64,000 nucleotides of DNA from NCBI GenBank assembly GCA_028753945.1, contig JAPNXP010000001.1, positions 6,872,501-6,936,500 on the forward strand. Direction: 5' to 3'. Of this stretch, positions 22,001 to 29,109 are shown piece by piece (the stretch's first letter is position 1; each line of letters opens with the position of its first letter). Source of the DNA: Hexactinellida sp. DTS-2022 (lineage: Eukaryota; Porifera; Hexactinellida). A model generated the notes under the pieces. That model saw only the letters and a list, made by a program, of their open reading frames with translations, did not search any database and had not been told where the DNA came from. A program made the position numbers and the translations under genes.

Positions 22001-22962
22001 TACAGCAGTGCTCGACGAATTAGGTGGTTTGGTGGGATAGCCACCAAAAATCTTTCTAAAGCCCCGAAATTTTGCCTTTGATAGCCTAACTATTCCAACA
22101 TAAATTGTGCATTATTTGTCTTTGTGTATAATATTTATTATTAATATTAGGAATGTTTTACGGCATCAGAAGTTTGTTAAGCCATCCGTGGTTTGTTAAA
22201 CCGGTTGTTGTTTATTCTTTAACCACCAGAAAAAGTAAGGTGGTAGCTTAATTAGCAGACCATCAAAATCTAAGTTTGTCGTGCACTAGTATACAGTCGA
22301 CTCCGCTTAATAGAGCTCCCGGTTAATTAATGGGATCATAATTTCACAGAATTTATAGGACGAATTACAGCTTGACTTAAAATATTTTCGGTTAAATGAT
22401 CTCTCCGCTTAATCCGGTCAAAATAACCTGGTCCCGAGGTGACTCTATTAAGCGGTGTAAAATGTACATCAAAGTTGTGCTAGAAGAAATCTTAGCTTAA
22501 AAAGACACAAAAGGGCTCAATTTAAGCACTTTTAGGTGTTTTTAGAGAAAAAAAGTGATTTGTTGTTGTTTGTATAATATAGATAAACGTTAAACGGTTT
22601 ATTGTTAACTTCCGTTACATTGTTAGCAAATTAACGGTTAACGGAGTTAACTTTTTGGTTAACGGATTAACGATTAATAAGTTAACGAAGTTAACTTTTT
22701 GATTAACTATGCCCACCTTTGCAGTAGGGAATCAGCAGGGTTGCAAATAAATCATTTATTTTTTTCTCAAATAAAATAAAATAAAATAAAATCATTTTAG
22801 ATTTCAAATCATTTCAAATCAAATTTGATTTGATTTACAACGCTGGTAGGGATGACACGTACTCACTTGTATGACTGAGTTAATAAAGCAGTTATTCTCT
22901 CCAGTACGGTTGGAGAGTCCGTGGGTCGTGGCTCTGCTGTTTTGGTACTCTGCTACAGCCAT
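6984..22962 (-). CDS. USP53/USP54-like ubiquitin-specific protease (16 exons assembled)
   Basis: A cysteine protease that would cleave ubiquitin or poly-ubiquitin, family C19. Assembled exons (high to low coordinate): 22962-22867, 21736-21644, 21350-21267, 21214-21164, 20168-20055, 19989-19910, 19408-19291, 18482-18330, 18154-17958, 17817-~16905, 14880-14544, 12772-12634, 11818-11660, 9636-9519, 9388-9277, 8411-7830, plus a possible last exon 7027-6984. Phases agree at every junction except that between 17817-16905 and 14880-14544, which I could not resolve. The catalytic domain (residues 1 to about 335) has GENNCFINS with Cys25, a Cys-rich finger (CYELECVFC, CECGATS), YYGHHFSAF with His290 and FCDDA with Asp307/308. 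This order and the flanking residues match vertebrate USP53/54 as I remember them. The long Ser/Pro-rich tail looks disordered. Human USP53/54 were long called inactive and later reported as K63-chain-directed; here the triad is present. Confidence 0.9.
7161..7637. mobile_element. hAT-type MITE, 477 bp, in last USP intron
   Basis: Ends CAGGGATGGATCCA and TGGATCCATCCCTG are a perfect 14-bp inverted repeat. Perfect 8-bp duplication CATTTAAT at 7,153-7,160 and 7,638-7,645. G-rich near the left end. Confidence 0.88.
7830..8411 (-). CDS. USP-like exon 16: Ser/Pro-rich tail
   Basis: 193 complete codons with split codons at both ends; SDTGVDNRTSVSVSS to PPPPRRFSPEE. Acceptor GCTCTAG, donor GTAAGT at 7,824-7,829. 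Proline- and serine-rich, likely disordered, with PTPQPPQEP and TPPPPRR motifs that could bind SH3 or WW domains (inference). Confidence 0.8.
8731..8836. repeat. TTGCAGTCC / GCCAAACGCGTTTGGC palindromic repeat
   Basis: It starts like the element at 19,458 (GTTGCAGTCC(T/A)AATGCGTTTC) and contains the 16-bp palindrome GCCAAACGCGTTTGGC. The right end is not clear. In the intron between USP exons 15 and 16. Confidence 0.55.
8971..9138. mobile_element. hAT-like MITE with GGTGTCACTGTATAGT repeats
   Basis: GCCGGCGCCAC near the left end and GTGGCGCCGGC near the right end are inverted. The right end reads GGCCCTG, typical of hAT; the left C(A)TTGCC is decayed. A 5-bp direct repeat GACTT flanks it. 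The interior repeats GTGGGTGTCACTGTATAGT. Confidence 0.6.
9277..9388 (-). CDS. USP-like exon 15: basic segment
   Basis: 37 codons plus one base, VQLNQYIQVSTDVIHKKTP then a Lys/Pro-rich stretch. Acceptor ATTCAG, donor GTGAGT. Confidence 0.75.
9519..9636 (-). CDS. USP-like exon 14, apparent GC donor
   Basis: 39 codons, MTRKRYSERWRGLYRMF to DDAGKKTK. The only donor that keeps the frame is GCAAGT directly after AAG, a typical GC-AG intron. Acceptor GAGTAG. Confidence 0.7.
9826..10022. mobile_element. pogo/Tigger-like MITE, 197 bp
   Basis: CAGTAAAACCTCCAAAAGTG at the left and its approximate inverse, ending TTTACTG, at the right, flanked on both sides by TA. AAAGTGAACACCTC recurs inside both ends. 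Lies in the intron between USP exons 13 and 14. Confidence 0.8.
10338..11127 (+). mobile_element. Hairpin-cassette/minisatellite element, copy 2
   Basis: The best-preserved copy. The cassette (10,338-10,450) has five hairpins in a row: CGAGCCC-TTC-GGTCTCG (one mismatch), GTCGC-TTT-GCGAC, GGTGC-TAC-GCACC, GGCCGC-TGT-GCGGCC, TCTACCAT-GGAA-ATGGTAGA. Then come about four units of ~142 bp (period marks GTGTAAACAAC at 10,491, 10,636, 10,778, 10,920), a CA-repeat tract, and the end ATCGAGATTTAATAATA. No open frame. Intron between USP exons 13 and 14. Confidence 0.82.
11452..11520. repeat. GGCCGGACCAAATAT inverted repeat
   Basis: TTGGCCGGACCAAATAT and ATATTTGTCCGGCCGGACCA face each other around TCGTG. 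The GGTCCGGCC motif also builds the array at 31,320-31,570. Confidence 0.6.
11660..11818 (-). CDS. USP-like exon 13: helical Cys/Ala segment
   Basis: ATCLKAQEDFNMSACTDDI followed by AIALTLCCSATTRL, then an acidic stretch. The spacing resembles an amphipathic helical hairpin that I associate with the C-terminal region of USP54; that link is from memory. Acceptor ATTTAG, donor GTTTGT. Confidence 0.75.
12302..12447. mobile_element. MITE family E (CAGTAGTGTTCGCC), decayed copy
   Basis: It shares AATAACAAGTCGCATTTTGC and a right end ATTACTATTAGGCGAAACAC with the better copy at 19,775-19,892. In the intron between USP exons 12 and 13. Confidence 0.6.
12634..12772 (-). CDS. USP-like exon 12
   Basis: 45 codons with two split codons, PKTPPTTRKHTPKSPGRDKN to SAEAREIRETA. 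Acceptor TGTTTAG, donor GTGAGA; phases fit both neighbours. Confidence 0.75.
12773..14543. other. Intron between USP-like exons 11 and 12
   Basis: AT-rich with no coding signal. A run of 18 G at 13,339-13,356 follows GTGGCGGATTCAG, which looks like one end of a decayed hAT element. At 13,537-13,640 a segment with TTTTTTACCTTTTTGACGT repeats the one at 1,128-1,215. I see nothing else here. Confidence 0.55.
14544..14880 (-). CDS. USP-like exon 11: Gln/Ser/Pro-rich tail
   Basis: 112 codons plus one base from KSLAEQTRLV to QTPR-region, donor GTGAGT at 14,543. A potential ATG lies just above the acceptor CAACAG, with TAA in frame three codons before it. Low complexity, no domain recognised. It joins exon 12 in phase. 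Confidence 0.65.
15740..15910. repeat. GTTGCATGCAAC palindrome cluster
   Basis: The 12-bp palindrome GTTGCATGCAAC and the related CAACAATGTTG are reiterated in about 150 bp, some followed by CACGAAAA or CGTGTATG. It resembles the motif-reiterating MITE interiors elsewhere in the window, but I found no flanking duplication. In the intron between USP exons 10 and 11. Confidence 0.6.
15913..16082 (+). repeat. Dispersed repeat A, 3' part
   Basis: AATTTAATAGAACATGTACA, AGATTGCCAATATGCTTACT and CATTATCGCATGATGACGTA are shared with 60,247-60,405. A first part of the same repeat is at 23,868-24,115. Confidence 0.65.
16088..16172 (+). mobile_element. TTC-loop hairpin end ending in CTAG, copy 1
   Basis: GTTAGAAGTATATAAACCAC, the hairpin ACCAACCGC-TTC-GCGGTTGGT, TGTGGTTGTGTTCTGCCGCG, and a final CTAGC...GCGCGCTAG pairing before T. 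The same block is at 63,000-63,084. Hairpin followed by CTAG and T suggests a Helitron-type 3' end, but no 5' end or helicase was seen. Confidence 0.5.
16472..16570. mobile_element. MITE family E, copy 2
   Basis: ATAGTGAGGTTCGCGTATAG at the left, GGCAAACACTACTG then TA at the right. Same family as 19,775-19,892. Confidence 0.65.
16902..17817 (-). CDS. USP-like exon 10: end of catalytic domain and linker
   Basis: Begins with YQPELLVYS, the last conserved element of the USP53/54 catalytic domain, then about 290 codons rich in Ser, Asn, Pro and Thr. The frame closes with TGA at 16,902-16,904 (NQNF then stop). Either a donor lies shortly before the stop (candidates near 16,932 or 17,012 are weak) or a short isoform ends here. 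Confidence 0.8.
17958..18154 (-). CDS. USP-like exon 9: catalytic His box
   Basis: 65 codons plus two bases, starting MFSLSLDETADSKEYHLSG. NYYGHHFSAFVF holds the catalytic His and KWIFCDDA the acidic residue. Acceptor AATTAG, donor GTATGT. Confidence 0.92.
18330..18482 (-). CDS. USP-like exon 8
   Basis: 51 codons, TACKKTARIETMLLRSP to HCINIKQ. Corresponds to human [20 protein letters not shown]. Acceptor CCACCAG, donor GTGGGT, phase 0 both sides. Confidence 0.88.
18530..19219. mobile_element. Tc1/mariner-like non-autonomous element, ~690 bp
   Basis: Left end after TA: CACTAACCGGCCAAAGTTTT; right end TTTTGACCGGTTAGGG, with GTTCAAATA / TTTGAACAACA inside. The right TA is not exact. The middle (18,700-18,960) contains a G/C-richer block that may be a nested MITE. 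In the intron between USP exons 7 and 8. Confidence 0.65.
19291..19408 (-). CDS. USP-like exon 7
   Basis: One base plus 39 codons, KAMKKSKKSHRDIL to DKNHSCPDS, matching the human FGELLQNAS...CPSN segment. Acceptor GTTAG, donor GTAAGC. Confidence 0.85.
19458..19552. mobile_element. MITE with GTTGCAGTCCAAATGCGTTT ends, 95 bp
   Basis: GTTGCAGTCCAAATGCGTTTC against GAAACGCGTTTGGGCTGCAAC is a near-perfect 21-bp inverted repeat. GAAACGC(G/A)TT recurs inside in both orientations. Confidence 0.7.
19775..19892. mobile_element. MITE family E (CAGTAGTGTTCGCC), best copy
   Basis: Left CAGTAGTGTTCGCCTAATAG, right CTATTAGGAGAACACTACTG, an inverted repeat of about 20 bp with two mismatches. TA precedes the left end; the right flank is TT, so a TA duplication is only half seen. 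In the intron between USP exons 6 and 7. Confidence 0.72.
19910..19989 (-). CDS. USP-like exon 6: zinc-finger CxCG
   Basis: 26 codons plus two bases, DKCECGATSEPFPSED to SADNL. CECGATS matches the C-terminal half of the family's zinc finger (human CSSCGATS). Donor GTGAGT, phase 2. Confidence 0.88.
20055..20168 (-). CDS. USP-like exon 5
   Basis: 38 codons, EAVLKQLHTQI to FSYSSCQI. It has the THPQCLPHKIF segment (human HCIPHQKF). Acceptor GTTAG, donor GTCAGT, phase 0. Confidence 0.85.
20265..20687. mobile_element. hAT-type MITE with AACGAACGAA interior, 423 bp
   Basis: Ends TAGGGCTGAAAT and ATTTCAGCCCTA. Flanks ATTATATG and CTTATATG agree at 7 of 8 bases. AACGAA/TTCGTT motifs repeat inside both ends. 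A pogo-like MITE is nested within it. In the intron between USP exons 4 and 5. Confidence 0.8.
20392..20465. mobile_element. Nested pogo-like MITE, 74 bp
   Basis: CAGTCGACTC at the left and GAGTCGACTG at the right, with TA on both sides. It sits inside the hAT MITE at 20,265-20,687, so it arrived later. The same terminus occurs at 22,294 and 39,339. Confidence 0.8.
21164..21214 (-). CDS. USP-like exon 4
   Basis: 17 codons, DTGRFQLTNMDYAVECY, corresponding to the RFQLGIMDDAAECF segment of human USP53/54. Acceptor TTTACAG, donor GTAAGC, phase 0. Confidence 0.88.
21267..21350 (-). CDS. USP-like exon 3
   Basis: 28 codons, ELFVNFQYSES to AMAKCYM, between acceptor CTTTAG and donor GTTAGA. Phase 0 on both sides. 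It aligns with the human IFAQFQYSSE segment, which supports this short exon although the donor is weak. Confidence 0.8.
21644..21736 (-). CDS. USP-like exon 2
   Basis: 31 codons, VLWHLNIFRNHFGQ to CVFCTLK, continuing the conserved segment after the Cys box. Acceptor CTTAG, donor GTACGT, phase 0. The intron before it carries a nested transposon whose left end is only 32 bp from the acceptor AG. Confidence 0.88.
22006..22288. mobile_element. Nested hAT-type MITE, 283 bp
   Basis: Ends CAGTGCTCGACGAA and TTGTCGTGCACTA; perfect duplication GTATACAG at 21,998-22,005 and 22,289-22,296. The right duplication includes the first bases of the pogo-like MITE that follows, so the insertion hit that MITE's border. 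Confidence 0.82.
22294..22457. mobile_element. Nested pogo-like MITE, 164 bp
   Basis: Left CAGTCGACTCCGCTTAATAG after TA; right CTATTAAGCGGTG before TA. CTCCGCTTAAT recurs inside. Same family as 20,392-20,465 and the fragment at 39,339-39,435. Confidence 0.75.
22867..22962 (-). CDS. USP-like exon 1: catalytic Cys box
   Basis: 32 codons from ATG (22,962) to donor GTGAGT. It contains GLSNRTGENNCFINSVIQ, the Cys box. An in-frame TAG lies directly before the ATG, so this is either the true start or the acceptor of an exon read from upstream (TTAG precedes the ATG). Confidence 0.88.
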
Positions 22963-23259
22963 CTAACAGTTCTAGGGTTCTCTAGTGTATAATACGTAAT
23001 ACGTGAACTGAAATCCCTTCGCGTATCACAAAAAACATGTTATTAGTTACAAAAGATCAATCGAATATTTATAATAAATAATGTACAATTTTCGGTGTAT
23101 GTGAAAACCAACATATTCTTACAGTTATATGTAATAAAATGTTTCCGGTTCTAAATAATGTGAAATATTTGATGTTGTCAGTTACTATGTATGATACTGG
23201 ACAGTAGGAAATTAGGAATCTATACTTTAATTAAAACACAAGCTGTATATATGTGTGTA

Positions 23260-23360
23260 CAATCAAACATCCCTAATCCGGGCACTGTCGTCCGGAGGGT
23301 GCCCGGATCTCAGAAATGCATTAGCTAGTACATGTTCAATCCCTCTCGGAGGTTTGAGTG
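23260..23360. mobile_element. pogo-like MITE, 101 bp
   Basis: CAATCAAACATCCC at the left and CGGAGGTTTGAGTG at the right are imperfectly inverted, with TA on both sides. An internal hairpin CCGGGCAC/GTGCCCGG lies near the left. Confidence 0.6.
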
Positions 23361-23370
23361 TATATCTAAA

Positions 23371-23860
23371 TTAATAAATCTCGATTGTTGTTTGTGTGTT
23401 TGTCCGGATTGTATTAAAGTGATGGGGAATAGAAACCGCATTTATATATGAGATATAAACTAACTTTCAAATGTTATAATTGGTAAACAAATGTTATAAT
23501 AGGTAAACAAGTATGCTGAACACGAATTTCGCATTTACAAAATTATAATATGAATATTTGTTGTTGTTGTTGTTGTTGACACAAAAAGGTAAACAAATTA
23601 ATGAAATTCAAAATCAACCTAGAAGTTAGCTCTCAACGGGTATTATAGGTAAACAAGTGTGCTGAACACGAATTTCGCATTTATAAATTTATAATATGAA
23701 AAACAAGTTAAAACTATGAAAATTTTCTAAAGGGATGTATATAACTCCCTTTCTGCCATTTTCTATGGTAGAAAGGGTGAGGAGTAAGGCCGCATAGCCG
23801 CCGCTAACTTGAGGTGCGTTGCACCGATCCGTCGCAAAGCGACCGAGACCGAAGGGCTCG
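23371..23860 (-). mobile_element. Hairpin-cassette/minisatellite element, copy 3
   Basis: Reverse copy with about two minisatellite units. In the cassette the GTCGC/GCGAC and GGTGC/GCACC stems are intact with changed loops (AAA, GTT); the GGCCGC stem has one mismatch. Repeat A follows directly. Confidence 0.78.
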
Positions 23861-23867
23861 TATCGTA

Positions 23868-24115
23868 TATGTATATATTGGTTTGTATGTTCCGAGTTGA
23901 TTGAAGAAACTGAACGGTTTCCAAATCTGATTTTTGACATATAGGGGTAACTTTTGGCACCCGCCATCAAGTTGAGGTTTTCACTCAAAATTTATCACAC
24001 CTCGCCAAGTTATGACGTCATTGTCACATTTTGAGAAGCGTAAAATTCACTTAATCGGACATAATTCGCACCCTCTTATAGATGAAATTCTTAAAATTTA
24101 ATAGAACATGTACAT
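23868..24115 (+). repeat. Dispersed repeat A, copy 2
   Basis: TTTGTATGTTCCGAGTTGAT through GAACATGTACATTA is shared with 60,043-60,283. It abuts the hairpin element here in the opposite relative orientation from 60,411, so the two modules move or recombine separately. Confidence 0.65.
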
Positions 24116-24877
24116 TAAGGGAGCAAGATTCTATAGCATCACTCCACTTGTAGAAAAATTCTTTTTCGTGAGGATAAGACGAACATCAAATATATTTGGT
24201 TAATCGCTAATTACAAATGAACGAGTAGAAAGTAAACCATGACAGAATGAATAAAATACTGGTTACTTGTGAAATGAGCTGTAGAGAGTAAGCATACTGT
24301 TCCACCCACCCTTAATAGACACTCCAGGATGTATTTGTGCACAGCCTGGTAGTTGTGAATAGCTTAATTATAGCTTTGTTCGATCAATTTAACCGGAATA
24401 TCAGCAGCACTGAGTAGCCAGGGCTAATAAAAACTGCACAAGGTTATATCAGTGAAAAGTCCGTACTCCATAATCAGGAGGATAAGCACTAAAACAAAAA
24501 TTGTGTCTCTTCACAGATTTAATTGAGGAGTCGGTGATAAAACTCTTCATAGTAAACACAATGGATAATTTATAGTGTTTCAAAATAATATAAAGTACAC
24601 GTTTTTGTTAAATAAGTAACACCTTTATATGGAACTCCAGGCTGAGATTTGGCCAAAAATTAAGGAAATATAATCGAAATATAATCAATTATGTAACGGG
24701 GTAGTTTTTATTTATTTATCGCAGTAATGTCCTACAAAGGAATATTTAGTGCCCATGAAATAAGAAACCGATAAGGAACTTTGAGGCTGAAATTGACAAA
24801 TAGATAAGGAACTTCAGCCTCAAGTTTGAATTAGGATTCCTTATAAAACAAAAAACGTGTAATCTATTCAGCTAGAC

Positions 24878-25289
24878 CCGGGGTTTTCAACCTTTTGTAC
24901 CATGCGACCCCTTTTACAGATGTGGAAATGCTCGCGACCCCCCACAATGTTAGGGTTAATGTGAAAGTTTTTATTCATGTGTAATAAGTATTCCTATTGT
25001 ATAATTAAATCGATGCACCTCAAGGTTCAAGCATATTCTGACAATTATGAGATAACTACAATGCTATAATATAATTAAAAAATATCGCGAATGCCCTGAA
25101 AGCTCATTGCGTAAATATTGCGTGTACATTACACATGCGCACTGCACTTTAAGTACATGCACAATGTCCACACAATATACGCATTTCAATGTAGATAATT
25201 TAAATAAGTTTTGACTTACATATATCTCGGTAGATTTTAACGATTTATATAAATTTTCCGGGTCGCGCCCCCCAGGTTGAAAACCCATG
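24878..25289. mobile_element. hAT-type MITE, 412 bp
   Basis: GGGTTTTCAACCT at the left and AGGTTGAAAACCC at the right; perfect duplication AGCTAGAC at 24,870-24,877 and 25,290-25,297. GCGACCCC motifs lie near both ends. Confidence 0.85.
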
Positions 25290-25450
25290 AGCTAGACATA
25301 GCGACATACCGCAGTACTATAGAGAAACAGCTGATAAAGTGAATACAAGTAATATTTAATTAAAATAACAATATGCTATAACCATAAAAGAATAAACAAA
25401 ATTAACAAGATTAACAACATGAATATGAAATGCATAATTCAATGTTGTTA

Positions 25451-25552
25451 CAGTCGAAATCGGCTTTTTTGCCCCCCAAAATGCACGACAAAAGGAGGCA
25501 AAAAAAACCAATAAGCAAAAAAACCCGTGGCAAAAAACCCCGATTTCGACTG
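25451..25552. mobile_element. pogo-like MITE, 102 bp
   Basis: CAGTCGAAATCGG and CCGATTTCGACTG are a perfect 13-bp inverted repeat flanked by TA. The interior repeats GGCAAAAAA. Confidence 0.8.
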
Positions 25553-26040
25553 TAGTATATTACAAACATAGGATTATAGTAAGATATATAATAGCTATAA
25601 TTCAATTAGCTGACTAAATATAATTAGCAAATAACAAGAATATATCCGCATGAGTACATAGATCTAAATACAGTGCTACTGTATTTAGATATATCTACTT
25701 ATAAGGATGAATCTGTTAGCTGTTAGGAGATTGGAGGTGCTTGGTATTTCTTAACAAGTAAATAACAACATAAAGTGTTGTCATTGATATTGCAGGACAG
25801 TTCCAGTAGAATAATGACGAGTATTATTACAATAGGAGAGTACTGAAGAGATGAACTAAAATATAAATTAATGGTTAATCATCACCTATACAGTTAGAAC
25901 ATACGTACTTTCGTTATAATATTACAGTACATGACAGTACATCCTCGTTAATCCGTGCCGACAAATACTTAAGTTTAAATATGTCATGCAATGTTATCAT
26001 ATTGGCATTCATATCAACTCAAAATTCTAGAACGCATGAG

Positions 26041-26178
26041 CAGGGCTTCATTTAGGGGATGGCGGGGGATGGCTCTCGCCACCCTTGCACGGTCCCCTAC
26101 TTTACCCTACTTCACATCCTCGCCATCCCTTATTCCTGAAAACCATAATTTTGCCGTCCCTGTCTAAATGAAACCCTG
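26041..26178. mobile_element. hAT-like MITE, 138 bp
   Basis: CAGGGCTTCATTTAG and CTAAATGAAACCCTG are inverted. ATGAG flanks both ends, five bases of a duplication. GGCGGGGATGG motifs inside. Confidence 0.7.
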
Positions 26179-26335
26179 ATGAGCATTAGCAAGGTTCGGA
26201 TTAGCGAGTTTATCATCCTAATTAAGAAAATTCAAGGCTGAACAAATTTATACGTACTAACATTGAGACCAACAAGGTGTGCTCGGATAATTAAGTTTGG
26301 ATAATCGTTGTTGTGCTGTGTGTATATTCAATTAT

Positions 26336-26490
26336 ACAGTAGAGACTCCCAAAACGGACGAACCTCGTGGAAAGGAATGAATTTTCTATACATGTAATAG
26401 TTAAGGACCAGACTCCGAGAAGCGGACTTCTCTCTACAACGGACAAAAGTGTCAGTGTTATAGGAGTGTCCGGTTAGCGTGGGTCTAATG
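26336..26490. mobile_element. pogo-like MITE, 155 bp
   Basis: CAGTAGAGACTCCCAAAACG at the left; the right end inverted reads CATTAGACCCACGCTAACCG. TA on both sides. Confidence 0.65.
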
Positions 26491-27134
26491 TACTAACAAA
26501 CCAGGCTCCTTAGCAGAAAGTGAATTCCAGGCGTCGAGACAAACTCACCTTAATTAATTGTTGTTGTTGTTGATAGAAGAGGCGTGTAAACAAATTGATT
26601 ATGTGGTTGTCGGGTGTGCCATTAGCATTTTCAAACCATGGATGAGTGAGCTGTATTTGTTCTAAATAATATTATATATAACAAACTAAGAAATACCTAC
26701 TTGATGATTCAAAATTGTAATGAAGTTCATTAAATGACAAATTATATCCGTAATGAAATTATGAATTAATACTCCACCAACTCACAATGCAAGTTGAGGT
26801 GTTACTGTATTGGTTTTCGAGAAAATAATTAGAATTTGTAATTTGCCATATTTTCTAACAGAAAAAAAATGCTCAGGAAATGTAGACGAATGTTTCAATC
26901 GTGGTTGTTTTGGCACTATTAAAAAAAAATTCAATCAGTCCACTTTTAATGAAATTTTTTGGGATTTTTTTGAGCAATTTCACAAAAATGACAATAACAT
27001 AGAGTAGAGTAAATAATTTGCCTATTTAAGTGCGATTGAAAACATTGAGAATCGACTCAGGTATAATTAATAATTGAGATGTTTCGGGCTAAAAAATAAC
27101 ATAAAGTAGAAATTCAATTCTTGGCTAGTATCCA

Positions 27135-27660
27135 TTAGTAGTGCAGCGGCACAACCATACAATTGTTCATTTTTTTGATAAAAGCACCAAAATTTGTACA
27201 CATATACTTTGATGTAGTACGAATATTTTTGGATATTGAGGCAATCGAAAGAGAGTCTATATCGGCAATAACAGCTCGCCAAAGTAGCCACATCCGATAG
27301 TGTTCGCCAGACTTGTTCCCATAAAAATTTGTTCAAATTAAGTTATATCGTCTTTTTATTCTTGAATTCGGTTTCGAAGTAAAATTTCCGATAATTTGAT
27401 ATATCACATGACCATATTTGGAAGAATTTTTTCCATAGCAACGCTGGAATGTATCAGGAATGTGTCAAAAATTCTTTTCTCCAATTGTGTCCTTACCCAA
27501 TCGAGTGACCCCTCTTTCGACTCTACTGAACTACATGAGTATAATTATACACATAACGACCCTGTAAAACGTGATTTGATAAAATTATTCGTTATTTAGG
27601 GTAAATCAAGGTGAATATCGGATAATTTTATCAAATCACGTTTTACATTTTGGTGCTTTT
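27135..27660 (-). repeat. Dispersed repeat C, copy 2
   Basis: Two halves in opposite orientation, homologous to 5,095-5,710, including GATAAAAGCACCAAAATTTG and GACTCTACTGAACTACATGA-type sequence. An open frame on the minus strand (27,067-27,336) belongs to this repeat. The right half runs into the transposon at 27,712. Confidence 0.55.
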
Positions 27661-27711
27661 ATCAAAAAAATGAACAATCTGTTGAAATTTTATAGCTATG
27701 CCGGTGGACTA

Positions 27712-29049
27712 CAGGGACATACCTAATTTCCGGAACGGGACGGTATGGGACGGTACCATTTCGGAAATCAAAGTACCTAAATTACGGAACGGTACCATTC
27801 CGGGAAATTTAAGTACCTATACCTAAATTACGGAACGGTACCATTCCGGGAAATTTAAGTACCTATACCTATATTACGGAAGGGATAGACCCCCAAGGTA
27901 TTGGTTATTATAGACTTTAACAACATTTGGTCTTGCATTCTGATATACTATTTTGTACTAAATGTGCTAAATTATCAAAATAAAATGAAACAAACCGGTG
28001 TAAGGGCGTTTAGGGACCCAGGGGCCGAAATAGCTAGCCTATTGTGTTCTAGGAGTGCCCTAAATCGCTAGCGATTTAGGGACTCCGTGTTTTGCATAGA
28101 TTGAGTATATTGTTATAGGTTTAATCAATCTTTAGTTGATCTATCCCAGCTCAAGTACCTAAATTTACAATTTAAATACCGGAACCCGAACTATAAATAA
28201 ATTACAGGAGTGGTATTAGTTGGACTTTCAATTAGGTAGTAACTCAGATTTCATCAGTATGTAATGTGTACGTGCGTGAGAACATTTGGTGATGGTGGTG
28301 CTCAACACCACCTTGTCTATAGTCTACACGTCCGACACGTGTCACTTATACATACTTAATGTTTAGAGACTTACATACGTAATTAATTAATGATAACTCT
28401 CGTTGTAAAATGCACATTGTATTACTGCCCCCTTCCTGAGTGCGACACTTAGTTAGTATGACTAATAATATTGTAATATTTTAAGGGGGTCCTCTGCGTG
28501 GGTCGTAAGCGGGTGCCGCCCCGCCCCGCAAAATATTCAGATCCTTTGTCCCGATGAATCCGCGGGTTGCGGGTCCCGCGACCCGCATTAATTAATTAAT
28601 TAATTAACTAATTAATTAATTAACCCGCGCAGACGTCTAGTCCCTATCACTGGACTGGTCCCTACATTTAGCGATTTCGGACTAAGTGGGCCCCAAAACG
28701 CTAATTATTTAGGGCCGGGGGTAAAATAATAAAAATAGGAATTTTAGACGGGAAAGGAAGATTGGAAATTTAATCACTATTTTCGTTTACTCGGGGTCTC
28801 GTTAGGTATCCACGGGATTGCACATATCTTTCGATCGAGGGTTAAGTGAAAGGAGGTATCTTTGTTCTGGAAATTAGGGATCAAAATTAAGGGAATCGTA
28901 TATTCCCGAAAATAGGCTTTGAATTTCCGGAATAATTTCGTTCCAGAAATTAGGTATTCATATTTTCCGGAACCGTTCCACGGAATTCCGTAATTTAGGT
29001 ACTTTGATTTTCCGGAATGGTACCGTTCCGGAAATTAGCTATGTCCATG
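27712..29049. mobile_element. Inverted-repeat element with CCGGAACGGTACC motifs, ~1.34 kb
   Basis: GGACATACCTAATTTCCGG near the left end is matched by CCGGAAATTAGCTATGTCC at the right (one mismatch). Inside both ends, AAATTACGGAACGGTACC is reiterated two to four times. No flanking duplication was found. The interior (28,470-28,640) has a GC-rich block with CGGGTTGCGGGTCCCGCG and a TTAA repeat. No coding. Confidence 0.65.
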
Positions 29050-29109
29050 AATTAGTACTGTATTGAAATTTGCATAGTTCATAACTAGGATATATATAGA
29101 TAGTAGAAC

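Larger units (their letters stand above)
21777..22721. mobile_element. hAT-type element with TTAACG/GTTAAC interior, 945 bp
   Basis: Ends CAAATCTGTGGGCA and TGCCCACCTTTG, perfect 8-bp duplication CAGTAGGG at 21,769-21,776 and 22,722-22,729. GTTAACG repeats fill both sub-terminal regions. Two further elements (22,006-22,288 and 22,294-22,457) are nested inside. In USP intron 1. Confidence 0.85.
22963..29101. other. Intergenic region upstream of the USP-like gene
   Basis: No gene recognised. It contains the MITEs, repeat C copies and hairpin element listed here. A 35-bp minus-strand stretch near 24,308-24,343 (VHKYILECLLR between a plausible acceptor and donor) could be an exon but matches nothing I know. 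Untranslated first exons and the promoter of the USP-like gene would lie in this region; I cannot place them. Confidence 0.5.

Noticed and set aside
23871..23988. Small protein starting MSENLNLMAGAKSYPYM
   Set aside because: Overlaps repeat A and the hairpin cassette; the copy at 60,035 does not preserve the frame.
24308..24343. Possible exon VHKYILECLLR on the minus strand
   Set aside because: Splice sites are plausible but there is no similarity I know and no in-phase partner was found.
26810..27007. 65-codon plus-strand frame with Cys and Asn-rich product
   Set aside because: No family resemblance, AT-rich composition like the background; likely chance.
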